DNA of 64,000 bases, taken from NCBI GenBank assembly GCA_944322285.1, contig CALUOR010000014.1:1-64000 (forward strand), read 5' to 3'. The position numbers were made by a program, and so were the translations under genes. Source of the DNA: an uncultured Bacteroides sp. (GTDB taxonomy: Bacteria > Bacteroidota > Bacteroidia > Bacteroidales > Bacteroidaceae). The notes under the pieces were generated by a model. It was not told the DNA's origin. It saw only the letters and a program-made list of their open reading frames with translations, and made no database searches. Positions 1 through 8,501 of the stretch are shown here, in pieces; position 1 is the first letter of the stretch; the number at the start of each line of letters is the position of its first letter.

Positions 1-2
1 AC

Positions 3-158
3 ACCTTCGATGTGACCGACCAGGTGGACGAAGCACCGGAGAAACGCCGCGTGCACATCGTCATCGACGGGCTGACCTTGCCCGAACCCATCACGGGCGG
101 CGACATGGAAGTGGCAGTGGACGACTGGATTGTGGTGAATGAGGAAATAGAGATGTAA
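3..158 (+). CDS. C-terminal end of a fimbrillin-like protein (5' end outside window)
   Basis: An open frame runs from the window edge to TAA at 156-158 and encodes about 51 residues. It ends in a beta-strand-like tail (VAVDDWIVVNEEIEM) that resembles in pattern and place the end of the next gene (FKVTVDEFINGANQDIDM). Together with the two fimbrillin-type lipoprotein genes downstream on the same strand, this suggests the last part of another fimbrillin-like surface protein. The start, signal peptide and most of the protein are missing, so the family call is inferred from context and tail similarity only. Confidence 0.5.
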   Translation, partial: TFDVTDQVDEAPEKRRVHIVIDGLTLPEPITGGDMEVAVDDWIVVNEEIEM

Positions 159-312
159 ATGGGAATTTAGCTATTAAATGAAGAATGATGAATTAAGAAT
201 GAAGAATGACCATGCGGCGTGATTGTGCGCACTGACAGCGCAGCTTAAATTCTTCATTCATCATTCTTAATTCTTCATTAAAGCGCGCTTGCGCGCGCTA
301 AATTATCATTTA
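156..312. repeat. Element I: palindromic intergenic element with TAAATGGGAATTTAG / CTAAATTATCATTTA ends
   Basis: The left end (156-170) and right end (298-312) are near-perfect inverted copies of a 15-bp end, matching at 13 of 15 positions. The left end includes the TAA stop codon of the preceding gene. Inside, arms built from the words GAAGAAT and AATTAAGAAT (about 174-207 and 249-281) are inverted copies, and a GC-rich centre holds TGCGCA. The ends are shared with elements at 4504-4731 and 17297-17433, while the arms are not. Confidence 0.75.
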
Positions 313-361
313 ATCTTACATACCCACTTAAATTATATGTTTCACTTAAATTTTTTAAACA

Positions 362-1519
362 ATGATGAAAAGTAAGTATTTAGCAGTAGCGTTGTCGGCT
401 GTCGCATTGGCGGCCTGCAACAATGATGAGGTGATGGAAGTGAACCAAGGACGCGGCATCAGCTTCCAGGTGGCAACAGAGACGTCGACCAAAGCAACGG
501 CAACAACGACCAGCACTATTGACGAGTTTATGGTTTGGGGATTTACTCAAGAAGAACCGGCTAAAACGCTGATGGAGGAACTTTCTGTATCAAAAAGCGG
601 AAGTGAATGGATTTACGATGGCACCATCTTCTGGCCTGCCGCTCCGGTAGATTTCTATTCCATATCACCGGAACCGGTTAGCGATAAGGTAAGTGAAGGT
701 ACAGTTAGCATTTCAAACAGCGAGCAGAAAATTACTGGTTTCACGGTAAATACCGATCAAAGCAAGCAAGTGGATTTGCTCTATGCGGTAAACAAAGGCG
801 AGAAGAAAGCTGACCACGAGGTATCTGCTGTTTCAATTAACTTCCGCCACGCCCTGTCTCAAATCGTATTCAAGGCTAAGAATACGAATAAGAACCTGAA
901 GGTTATCATCAAGGGTGTGAAGATTGGCAATATCAAGAAGGCCGGTGACTTTACGTATCCTAATGCTACAACTTCAGGACCGGTGACTGCAGATGGAACA
1001 ATTACAAGCGGTACACAAGGTTCATGGGAAAGCGTAGAGGGACTTGAAGATTTTGAAGCTGGTGTAACAGAATTGACATTGGATGGCGTAAAGGATGCGC
1101 AAGACCTTACAACAAAAGATGAAGATAATGTTTATACCGGTGCCTTGTTCATGATTCCGCAGGCGTTGACTCCTTGGAATCCGACATCAACCGGTGCTTT
1201 GAATTCGTCAAATACCGGCGTTTACTTCCTGGTGGATTGCCAAATCCTGAGCGGAACAAACAAAGATATCCAGGTATGGCCATCGGACGCAGATGAGACT
1301 TTTGCTGAAATTGCTGTTCCTGCCGAGACCCTCACTTGGGAACAAGGCAAGAAGTACGTCTACACCTTTATCTTTGGCGAAGGTGCCGGCTATGAACCGG
1401 GAGAAAATCCCAATCCGGATCCCACATTGGTTGGCATCGACTTCAAAGTTACCGTGGATGAGTTTATCAACGGAGCTAACCAAGATATTGATATGAGTAC
1501 AGAAGACGACGGTGAATAA
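362..1519 (+). CDS. Fimbrillin-like lipoprotein (Mfa-like / type V pilus family)
   Basis: A 385-residue predicted surface lipoprotein. Residues 1-19 form a signal peptide ending in the lipobox LAAC with Cys19, followed by an acidic NNDE stretch that fits export to the outer surface. The start could equally be the second ATG at 365. After a Thr/Ala-rich KATAT linker come hallmarks of Bacteroidales fimbrillins: a W-x-Y...FWP segment at about 80-100 and a FRHALSQIVFKA strand near 160. In this family (Mfa-like/FimA-like) lipidated precursors are cleaved and polymerised by donor-strand exchange into type V pili; polymerisation here is inferred. It lies between another fimbrillin fragment and a larger fimbrillin-like gene, so this is probably a stalk, anchor or accessory subunit locus. 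Confidence 0.7.
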   Translation: MMKSKYLAVALSAVALAACNNDEVMEVNQGRGISFQVATETSTKATATTTSTIDEFMVWGFTQEEPAKTLMEELSVSKSGSEWIYDGTIFWPAAPVDFYSISPEPVSDKVSEGTVSISNSEQKITGFTVNTDQSKQVDLLYAVNKGEKKADHEVSAVSINFRHALSQIVFKAKNTNKNLKVIIKGVKIGNIKKAGDFTYPNATTSGPVTADGTITSGTQGSWESVEGLEDFEAGVTELTLDGVKDAQDLTTKDEDNVYTGALFMIPQALTPWNPTSTGALNSSNTGVYFLVDCQILSGTNKDIQVWPSDADETFAEIAVPAETLTWEQGKKYVYTFIFGEGAGYEPGENPNPDPTLVGIDFKVTVDEFINGANQDIDMSTEDDGE

Positions 1520-1630
1520 TAACCATTAATGCCGGTTCCCAGGCATGACACACCAAGGCCGGGCGGGGTTGAATGTTCCCTTCCCGGCTACCAATTTACA
1601 AAACAAAACTCTCAAGAAAGAACTGGAATT

Positions 1631-4381
1631 ATGATTACACGAAGTCTGTTTCAGAAGATAGGGATGCTGGCGGCAATAGGGCTTGCCGTAGCATCGTGCT
1701 CGCAAGACGAATTTACGAGCAATCAGGGTGTGAATAGTAATGCCGTGAGTTTCGGCATCATTGCCTCCTCCACCCCTGCCGGAGACACGCCGGAAACACG
1801 TGCATTGAATGCCGACAACACACCTGTCATGCTGCTTGCCCAAGGAAGACAAGACACCCTCTATCTACACCCGTGGGTGACGGAAAACCATTCCGCACCC
1901 TCCGCCCACGAAAAAAAAAGGATGACACGGGGCGTGCCGGTGGACAAGGATAACTTCGAGGAAGTATGCCAAAATTTCGGTGTAACTGCCTATACCGAGG
2001 ATGGCAAGCTGTTTATGCAGGACGAGAAGATAAGCAAGGCATCGAGCATAGGATTATGGTCGTCCGATGAGACCTATTTTTGGCCTGCCGATGCAACCCT
2101 TGATTTCTATGCCTACGCCCCGTATAGCAATAAACCGATGACAATTACCGATAACAAGGAAATCACATTCAATTATACCGTACCCGACGAAGCCACCGAC
2201 CAGCCCGACATTATGTTTGCTCATAAAGCGTGCAGCAAAGAGACATCTGAGGGCGGCACGGTTCCGCTGAAGTTTAAGCATGCGCTTGCCGGAGTGAAGT
2301 TCGTGGCAAAAGACGTGACCAATTGCACCGTCAAGAGCATCATCCTGAAGAATTTGTGCGGAAAAGGTTCATGTACCTACAACACGGTAACAAAAACTTT
2401 CACATGGAAATTGGAGGACGGAGCAGAGAAAAAAGACTTCAGTCAAAAGTTCAATGTAACATTGGAGGACAATGACGGAAAGGAAAACACCCAAGACATC
2501 ACGGACAAGGATGAAGCAACCACCTTCATGCTGATTCCGCAATCGCTGAACGCCGTAACGGTGGAAGTGGTGGTGGAGACCAACGAGGGGACATCCACTT
2601 TAACCGGATCGCTGACCGGTGAATGGCAATCGGGCCATATTTATACCTACGCCATCTCCACCGAGTCCATCAACTGGGAATATGTGTTTGAGGTGACACC
2701 AAAATCAGGAGAATCAGGAGAACCAGAAATTACACTCGCACTTGGTGAAACGCAGGCACAGTACACCGTGACGAGCTACCGGTATCGGAAAGGAAATCCC
2801 GATGTAAAGGAGGCGGTGGCGTGGAGCGCGGACTATCAGAAAGGAACAGAAACTGATATGTTAAACAATAATATAACAACTATTACCCAAACATATAGAC
2901 CCCAATTTACGTCAACAGGTCAGGGTAGTAACGACCAACCTTCATCATATAATTTCGTAGTAGAAGGTACCACCTTGCATACGGATTATGATAACGATGA
3001 ACAAACATTAAGGAATAACGCTCCTAAAGGCAGCGCAGATGCTCCGTATAATTTGGCAACGGATAACGGCAGCAATGGCCCAGAGACCACGGCAAATTGT
3101 TATGTAGTGGATGCCGCCGGCACTTACAAACTCCCGCTGGTATATGGAAACGCCCTAAAGAACGGAATCTATAATAGTTCAGCTGTCAACAACAATTTTA
3201 AGGATTACCAAGATAATACGATATCTCAAGCATGGATTAATAACGCCGATGACGCCATCCTCGTATGGAGCGATGGTTTCTATATGTTCAAGGATATTAA
3301 ACTCAGCGATGACAAAAGATACCTCATCTTTACCATTGACCCCAAATATTTGCAACAGGCTAACGCAGTATTGGCAGTGCGGGATGCAAACGATAACATC
3401 ATGTGGAGCTGGCACATTTGGGTGACCGAGCACGATGTATTAGGCGATACATACACGGTATATGGTTATGGCAACGATAACAGTACTTATGGGCTGATGA
3501 AATGCAACTTGGGTTGGGTAGACAATAAGCAAGTGTATTACAACCAACGGGAATTTAAAATCAAGTTTACACAAGAACGGAGCGGAAACACCGAAGATTT
3601 AACGGTCACCCAAGAAGGCAAACTATTCGACTATAAGGACGTAGGATCCACCTATTACCAATGGGGACGCAAAGATCCGTTGGTGGCATTGAAGAACTGG
3701 GGCGAGATAGGAAAAGATGATTACAGACCTCATCAAGCGGGGACAGCGAATTATGAATATCGGACTGAAGCCAAAAGGGTGTCTATTGGTGAATCAATCC
3801 AGCATCCAAATGTCTATTATGTCCGTAATGTTACTGCAAATTGGAACGTAACCCCTGTGCGGACTCTATGGAACAACCAATCCGATGGAGGAAGTATAAA
3901 TGATGTTTCATCCACAAAGACGATTTATGACCCTTCACCTAAAGGATTCAAAGTCCCTGTGCCTAAAACGTTTGCCGTGTTTGTCAATGGTTGTTCTTCC
4001 AGTCCTGGAGGTGATACTCCCAATGTAGGGGAATTGAACGGAACCCCAAATGTAGGCGAACATAAAAATCAATATGAAGTTTACACGCAATCTGGTAAAA
4101 AGGGAGATGTGATAACCTTGACTGGTACGGGACAAAGAGCCGATTTGGACAAGAAACTCCCAGCCTATACAGAAGGGAATGCAGATGCCGAATTAGGAGG
4201 ATTATGGGCGATGTATGGTGTTTACTATATGACTTGTGTCCCCAGAAACGATACAGATGCTTATACTTTCGTCATACGCAGGGATGTAGAAGCACCGGGG
4301 AAATGTACTGTTTATACGTATGGATTTGTAGGGAACATGACCATGGCACGCCCCGTGCGTCCCGTGAAAGAGACTAATTAG
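1631..4381 (+). CDS. Large fimbrillin-family lipoprotein, probable pilus tip or adhesin subunit
   Basis: The frame opens at 1529, but the ATG at 1631 is preferred: it follows an AAGAAAGAAC stretch and begins a clean lipoprotein signal (MITRSLFQK...) with lipobox VASC and Cys23. That gives about 916 residues. The first 350 or so carry fimbrillin marks (YFWPADATLDFYAYAP and FKHALAGVKFVA). The long C-terminal half has DPSPKGFKVP and ends MARPVRPVKE, patterns common in Bacteroides tip-like proteins that carry a major-paralogous-domain-like module. The size and two-part build suggest a tip or adhesin rather than a stalk subunit; this is inference. It is the last gene of the fimbrillin run and is followed by a terminator. 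Confidence 0.65.
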   Translation: MITRSLFQKIGMLAAIGLAVASCSQDEFTSNQGVNSNAVSFGIIASSTPAGDTPETRALNADNTPVMLLAQGRQDTLYLHPWVTENHSAPSAHEKKRMTRGVPVDKDNFEEVCQNFGVTAYTEDGKLFMQDEKISKASSIGLWSSDETYFWPADATLDFYAYAPYSNKPMTITDNKEITFNYTVPDEATDQPDIMFAHKACSKETSEGGTVPLKFKHALAGVKFVAKDVTNCTVKSIILKNLCGKGSCTYNTVTKTFTWKLEDGAEKKDFSQKFNVTLEDNDGKENTQDITDKDEATTFMLIPQSLNAVTVEVVVETNEGTSTLTGSLTGEWQSGHIYTYAISTESINWEYVFEVTPKSGESGEPEITLALGETQAQYTVTSYRYRKGNPDVKEAVAWSADYQKGTETDMLNNNITTITQTYRPQFTSTGQGSNDQPSSYNFVVEGTTLHTDYDNDEQTLRNNAPKGSADAPYNLATDNGSNGPETTANCYVVDAAGTYKLPLVYGNALKNGIYNSSAVNNNFKDYQDNTISQAWINNADDAILVWSDGFYMFKDIKLSDDKRYLIFTIDPKYLQQANAVLAVRDANDNIMWSWHIWVTEHDVLGDTYTVYGYGNDNSTYGLMKCNLGWVDNKQVYYNQREFKIKFTQERSGNTEDLTVTQEGKLFDYKDVGSTYYQWGRKDPLVALKNWGEIGKDDYRPHQAGTANYEYRTEAKRVSIGESIQHPNVYYVRNVTANWNVTPVRTLWNNQSDGGSINDVSSTKTIYDPSPKGFKVPVPKTFAVFVNGCSSSPGGDTPNVGELNGTPNVGEHKNQYEVYTQSGKKGDVITLTGTGQRADLDKKLPAYTEGNADAELGGLWAMYGVYYMTCVPRNDTDAYTFVIRRDVEAPGKCTVYTYGFVGNMTMARPVRPVKETN

Positions 4382-4455
4382 AGAAAATTTCCTCTCCGCC
4401 GCGAGGCAGAGCGTCTTCCTTCGAGTCAAGGAAGCTGAATTGTTTGTTTTGTTTA

Positions 4456-4496
4456 CCCCCTGTCCGTGCAGCGGTACGGATGGGGCTTTTATTTTT
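4456..4496 (+). terminator. Intrinsic terminator after the fimbrillin genes
   Basis: CCCCCTGTCCGT pairs with ACGGATGGGG across a short GCAGCGGT loop, with one bulge, and is followed by TTTTATTTTT. It lies 75 bp after the stop of the last fimbrillin gene. Confidence 0.75.
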
Positions 4497-4503
4497 GCAT
4501 TCC

Positions 4504-4731
4504 TAAATGGGAATTTAGATGGCACACAGATGACACAGATTTCACGAGATAACCACAGATGTATCTGTCACCCTGAGCGTAGTCGAAGGGTCTCATGTAA
4601 TACTTTTCACATGTGTTACGTGAGATGTCTCGACAAGCTCGACATGACAAATCACATCATAAAAATCTGTGTAAATCTGTCTCATCAGTGTCATCTGTGT
4701 GCCATTAAATACACCGCTAAATTATCATTTA
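4504..4731. repeat. Element II: 228-bp palindromic element with the same ends as element I
   Basis: The left end TAAATGGGAATTTAG (4504-4518) and right end CTAAATTATCATTTA (4717-4731) are the same 15-mers as in element I. Inside is a perfect 18-bp inverted repeat (4519-4536 with 4688-4705) built of ACACAGAT words. Nested in the centre is a different hairpin repeat (4571-4648) that also occurs at 62419. No protein-coding content was recognised. Confidence 0.8.
4571..4648. repeat. Dispersed hairpin repeat, copy 1 (inside element II)
   Basis: Contains GAGCGTAGTCGAAGGGTCTC, then ATGTA, a loop, TACGTGAGATGT and CTCGAC...ATGAC. The stem is TCTCATGT against ACGTGAGA. The same order of words occurs at 62419-62490, so this is a dispersed intergenic repeat, here nested in a larger element. 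Confidence 0.7.
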
Positions 4732-4783
4732 ATTTTGTATCATATAGATTATTTTGAATAACCCCCAAAGTACCGAGACCGGA

Positions 4784-5362
4784 TTAATTAAACAAGAAAA
4801 GGAGAGTTAACATACAAGCATATTGCTGCAATTCCGCCCGAATCACCTTCAATGAAGCCGACAGCTGATTACGGACTACCTGCTCCGTAATGGAAAGCCG
4901 AAAGGCGATGTCGGAAACAGGAACGCCCTGCTCTTTGTTCAGTTCGAATATCTCACGCTGGCGAGGAGTAAGTTTTGTCTTGGCTTTGGCCAACTCCTCT
5001 TTAAATTGTTCGAAGTCAATATGCTTCTCAATATACTCACCGGAAATGCTCATTCGGCTCTCATACTCCACATAATCCTCCATCGAAGGATTGTTGAGCT
5101 GGCGACGAAGCTCCTTCAACAACAAATGATAAGAAATAGTGAACAGATAGGACTTGAATGAACAAAATGGATCCAACCTCTGACGATTGCTCCAAATACG
5201 GAAGAATGTTTCCTGCACTATATCATCCGCCACATCTTCTGACTTGACATAGCGATAGACGAAACTATACAGCCTCGACACCCACCGCTCGTAAAGCTTC
5301 TGAAAGCTTTCCTCAGAACCGGAACTTATTTCCATCAACAAGTGCTTTTCATCCATATTCAT
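4784..5362 (-). CDS. ECF-type RNA polymerase sigma-70 factor (Bacteroidetes family)
   Basis: A 192-residue sigma factor of normal ECF length. Region 2 includes DDIVQETFFRIW near residues 45-57, and region 4 starts at LTPRQREIFELNKEQG with a helix-turn-helix that follows (SDIAFRLSITEQVVRNQLSASLKVIR). A second in-frame ATG at 5356 is also possible. ECF factors of this family direct polymerase to extracytoplasmic-response genes and usually sit next to a FecR-type anti-sigma gene. None is visible here: the gene ends into element II and the fimbrillin operon on the opposite strand. Its targets cannot be read from the sequence; the fimbrillin genes are a possible but unproven target. Confidence 0.85.
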   Translation of the reverse strand: MNMDEKHLLMEISSGSEESFQKLYERWVSRLYSFVYRYVKSEDVADDIVQETFFRIWSNRQRLDPFCSFKSYLFTISYHLLLKELRRQLNNPSMEDYVEYESRMSISGEYIEKHIDFEQFKEELAKAKTKLTPRQREIFELNKEQGVPVSDIAFRLSITEQVVRNQLSASLKVIRAELQQYACMLTLLFLFN

Positions 5363-5402
5363 ATTTTGTGATTGCCAGCTAATTTTTTCATTGAAAATTT
5401 CT

Positions 5403-5432
5403 CAAAGGTAGAAATTTTATTGTAATCACAAG
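5403..5432 (-). promoter_or_regulatory. Promoter of the ECF sigma factor gene
   Basis: On the minus strand TACCTTTG (5403-5410) fits the Bacteroides -7 consensus TAnnTTTG, and CTTGTG lies upstream with 18 bp between TTG and the -7 box. It is about 40 bp before the ATG. Confidence 0.6.
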
Positions 5433-5569
5433 ACATCTTTTCTTCCTATTTTGAAGAAAAGCAGGAAAATCCACCACTCTTTCAAGATAAAATTCCTCTA
5501 ATCTTTAAAAAAAGAATTTCAGAACAAATTAAAAGAAGGTTTGATTTATGAAAATTGGAAAGCAAATTC

Positions 5570-5577
5570 TATCTTTG
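5570..5577 (+). promoter_or_regulatory. -7 promoter element TATCTTTG for the outer-membrane protein gene
   Basis: A perfect TAnnTTTG box lies 52 bp before the ATG at 5629 and inside the longest open frame, which supports the downstream start for that gene. No well-spaced -33 box is evident. Confidence 0.5.
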
Positions 5578-5628
5578 CCACCGTTTTTCAACCTTTCCCA
5601 CACAGGGAAGATAGATATTGGATATTGC

Positions 5629-6846
5629 ATGCGTACAATCGTAATACTGTTATGTTTATTTTTGTCATTACCTCACAACCTTTTATATGCTCAAGTAGAA
5701 CAAGATGTCTTTGCAGTCCCCTCTACTTTAGAGAATAATGCCAAAGGCAAACTGATGCTTCATGTGGACAACTTGAACTTTTTTCAGAACAATGAATTCA
5801 AGACCCTGACAGACGGATATTCTTTACCCGGACTCTGGATTCAGCCCAGGCTGGTGCTCTACCCGCTGGAGAATCTAAAAATAGAAGCGGGAATGCACAT
5901 GCTATTTTATAATGGCGCCTCACACTATCCCACAAGAAGTTATATAAAATTTCTCGAGTATCAGAACAATGATAACAAAAGAGTGCATATACGGCCTTTC
6001 TTCCGCGCGCATCTGGCCAGCAAGAACCAAATGTTTCATCTGATCTTGGGAAATCTTTACGGCGGCTCCAACCATCGTCTTATCGAAGCATTGTATAATC
6101 CGGAACTGAACCTTACGGCAGACCCTGAGAACGGTATGCAGGTGCTTTTCAAATCGAAGTATCTTGACGCGGACGCATGGGTGGACTGGCAAAGCTTCAT
6201 CTTCCGGAACGATAACCACCGCGAACGTTTTGTCTTGGCACTTTCTTCCCTCCTGAGGCTCAATGCCCCTGAAAAGAAACTGCATTGGTATATCCCCCTA
6301 CAAATAGTAGGACAACACATTGGCGGAGAGGTGCAGGCCAGTCCCTATCACGGAGTTTCAAGCCTCGCCAATCTGGGTGTAGGAATAGGAATGAAATGGA
6401 ACATCGGACGGAAGATTTTAAAAAACCTCCAGGCGGAAAGTCATTTTGTAGGTTATAAGCAACTGACGGGCACACTTCTTCCCATTGACAACGGATACGG
6501 ATGGCACAACGCCCTATCAGCCCGCCTCAGCAATTTTTCCGTCCAAATAGGACACATGAATTCCCGAAAGTTTGTCTCCATATTAGGCTCCCCCTATTTC
6601 GGCTCCTTGTCAGATTCGGCCAAACCTACCGTATTCAGGCATTCACAAATGTTATACGGGAAAGTAGAATATAGCAAACGGTTGAAACAAATAGGCTCCA
6701 TAGGTATCAACCTGACTCTCTACCAATATTTTTCAGGCAATGGAGTGAATACCGATGGAGACTACGTAAGCAATCAATCGTCCACAAATGTCTTGACAGG
6801 TATTTACCTGCGCGTTCATCCGTCCTTGTTTTTACATCAATTCTGA
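5629..6846 (+). CDS. Uncharacterised exported protein, probable outer-membrane beta-barrel
   Basis: The frame opens at 5548, but the ATG at 5629 starts a typical signal peptide (MRTIVILLCLFLSLPHNLLYAQ) and lies downstream of a TATCTTTG box, giving about 405 residues. The mature part has alternating polar and aromatic strands, no cytoplasmic domain and an aromatic C-terminal residue (LFLHQF), as in outer-membrane barrels. I do not recognise a named family. The radical SAM gene follows after 12 bp on the same strand, so the two are probably cotranscribed. Function unknown. Confidence 0.6.
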   Translation: MRTIVILLCLFLSLPHNLLYAQVEQDVFAVPSTLENNAKGKLMLHVDNLNFFQNNEFKTLTDGYSLPGLWIQPRLVLYPLENLKIEAGMHMLFYNGASHYPTRSYIKFLEYQNNDNKRVHIRPFFRAHLASKNQMFHLILGNLYGGSNHRLIEALYNPELNLTADPENGMQVLFKSKYLDADAWVDWQSFIFRNDNHRERFVLALSSLLRLNAPEKKLHWYIPLQIVGQHIGGEVQASPYHGVSSLANLGVGIGMKWNIGRKILKNLQAESHFVGYKQLTGTLLPIDNGYGWHNALSARLSNFSVQIGHMNSRKFVSILGSPYFGSLSDSAKPTVFRHSQMLYGKVEYSKRLKQIGSIGINLTLYQYFSGNGVNTDGDYVSNQSSTNVLTGIYLRVHPSLFLHQF

Positions 6847-6858
6847 ATTTAGAAATAT

Positions 6859-8499
6859 ATGAAACTTCTCTGGATAGATCTCAATAGCTCGTATGCCCAT
6901 GCCTCACTGGCACTTCCGGCTCTGCACGCCCAAATGAAAGACGACACTTCCGTAGAATGGGAAATGGTGTCGGCCACCATCAACGAAAATGTCGGAATGG
7001 TGGTAGAACAGATATACCTTAAACATCCGGACATTGTGGCAAGTACGGCCTGGCTTTTCAACCATGAAGTGCTGATGCATATCCTGTCCCGAGTTAAAGC
7101 CTTATTGCCCGCCTGCACTATCGTATTGGGAGGACCTGAGTTTTTAGGTAATAACGAACAGTTTCTACGCGTCCATCCTTTCGTGCGGTGTGTATTCAGA
7201 GGCGAAGGTGAAGAATCGTTTCCCCAATGGATGGAGCATCGGGACAAGCCCGAACGTTGGAGTGAGATACCCGGCTTGTGCTACGTAAACAGCGAAGGGC
7301 AATATAGGGATAACGGAACGGCACGAGTGTTGCGCTTTGCCGAATTGGTACCGCCCGAACAGAGCGTGTTTTTCAATTGGAACAAGCCTTTCGTCCAGTT
7401 AGAAACCACCCGGGGATGTTTCAACACATGTGCTTTCTGCGTGAGCGGAGGAGAGAAACCGGTGCGGACATTGGATATAGAGACTATTCGCCAACGGCTG
7501 GACATCATCCGTGCCCACAGCATACGGAATGTACGTGTGCTGGACCGTACATTCAACTACAACACCCGTCATGCCAAAGCCTTGCTCGAACTCTTCCGCA
7601 TGTATCACCCGGACATTCGTTTCCATTTGGAGATACATCCCGCCTTGCTGGACGATGAGCTGAAGGAGGAATTGAATCGGCTTCCCTCAGGCTTATTACA
7701 TTTAGAGGCGGGCATCCAGAGTCTTCACGAAGAGGTGTTGCAGGCAAGCCTTCGCAAAGGCAGCCTGGATGCTTCGCTAAGCGGATTGCGTTATCTCTGC
7801 TCCCTGCCCAACATGGAAACGCATGCTGACCTGATAGCAGGATTGCCCCACTATAGATTGGAGCAAATCTTCGATGATGTGCGCACATTGGCAGAATATC
7901 AAGCAGGCGAAATCCAATTGGAATCACTCAAACTTCTGCCGGGAACGGCCATGCGAAACCATGCTGAAGAATGGGGCATCAGCTACTCGCCCTATCCTCC
8001 CTACGAAGTATTGCGTACAGACGCTATCACACCCGAAGAACTTCAAACGGCTCGTCAACTCTCTCGCTTGTTGGACGCTTATTATAACACTCCTGCCTGG
8101 CAAGAGGTCACTCGCCAGTTGATATTGAATAAGCCGAACTTCCTGCATGACTTTCTGGCATACCTCATAGCGGGCAATTTAATAGACCAGCCTATGAGCC
8201 TGGAGAAACGAGGGTTGGTGCTTTATAGCTATTGTAAACAAATATATCCCAATTTTGCAGCGGAAGTTACCCGCGCCTGGATAGAAGCGGGCATGTCACT
8301 CAAAAAAGAACCGGCCGAGCATGTGAAAACCAAACGCCTTGCACCTCCTGCCCAATGGCAAGTAATGCAAGGCGTATATCGGACTGACCTCCGGCTCTGC
8401 TTCCTGCCCATAGGCTCAGAAGAAGAAGGACACGGATGGTGGTATGGATTTGAATCGCGAATGCAGAAAGCGGAACCCGTATTTAAGGCATTGTCCTAA
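6859..8499 (+). CDS. B12-binding-domain radical SAM protein (DUF4080-type C-terminus)
   Basis: 546 residues. The N-terminal 130 or so resemble a cobalamin-binding Rossmann fold (LWIDLNSSYAHASLALPALH... VVLGGPEF-like core). The radical SAM 4Fe-4S motif is RGCFNTCAFC with Cys187, Cys191 and Cys194. The remaining C-terminal third fits the DUF4080 tail found in this subfamily. Such enzymes cleave S-adenosylmethionine to generate a radical and, with cobalamin, often methylate or cyclise a substrate; the substrate here is unknown. The gene follows the barrel gene by 12 bp and converges on the GH105 gene with a 2-bp gap. Confidence 0.85.
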   Translation: MKLLWIDLNSSYAHASLALPALHAQMKDDTSVEWEMVSATINENVGMVVEQIYLKHPDIVASTAWLFNHEVLMHILSRVKALLPACTIVLGGPEFLGNNEQFLRVHPFVRCVFRGEGEESFPQWMEHRDKPERWSEIPGLCYVNSEGQYRDNGTARVLRFAELVPPEQSVFFNWNKPFVQLETTRGCFNTCAFCVSGGEKPVRTLDIETIRQRLDIIRAHSIRNVRVLDRTFNYNTRHAKALLELFRMYHPDIRFHLEIHPALLDDELKEELNRLPSGLLHLEAGIQSLHEEVLQASLRKGSLDASLSGLRYLCSLPNMETHADLIAGLPHYRLEQIFDDVRTLAEYQAGEIQLESLKLLPGTAMRNHAEEWGISYSPYPPYEVLRTDAITPEELQTARQLSRLLDAYYNTPAWQEVTRQLILNKPNFLHDFLAYLIAGNLIDQPMSLEKRGLVLYSYCKQIYPNFAAEVTRAWIEAGMSLKKEPAEHVKTKRLAPPAQWQVMQGVYRTDLRLCFLPIGSEEEGHGWWYGFESRMQKAEPVFKALS

Positions 8500-8501
8500 C
8501 C

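Noticed and set aside
156..312. Insertion sequence or integron attC site
   Set aside because: No transposase, no integrase, no core GTTRRRY sites, and interiors that differ between copies; treated as an unclassified element instead.
1529..1630. Longer N-terminus of the large fimbrillin lipoprotein
   Set aside because: It would bury the lipoprotein signal peptide 34 residues inside the protein.
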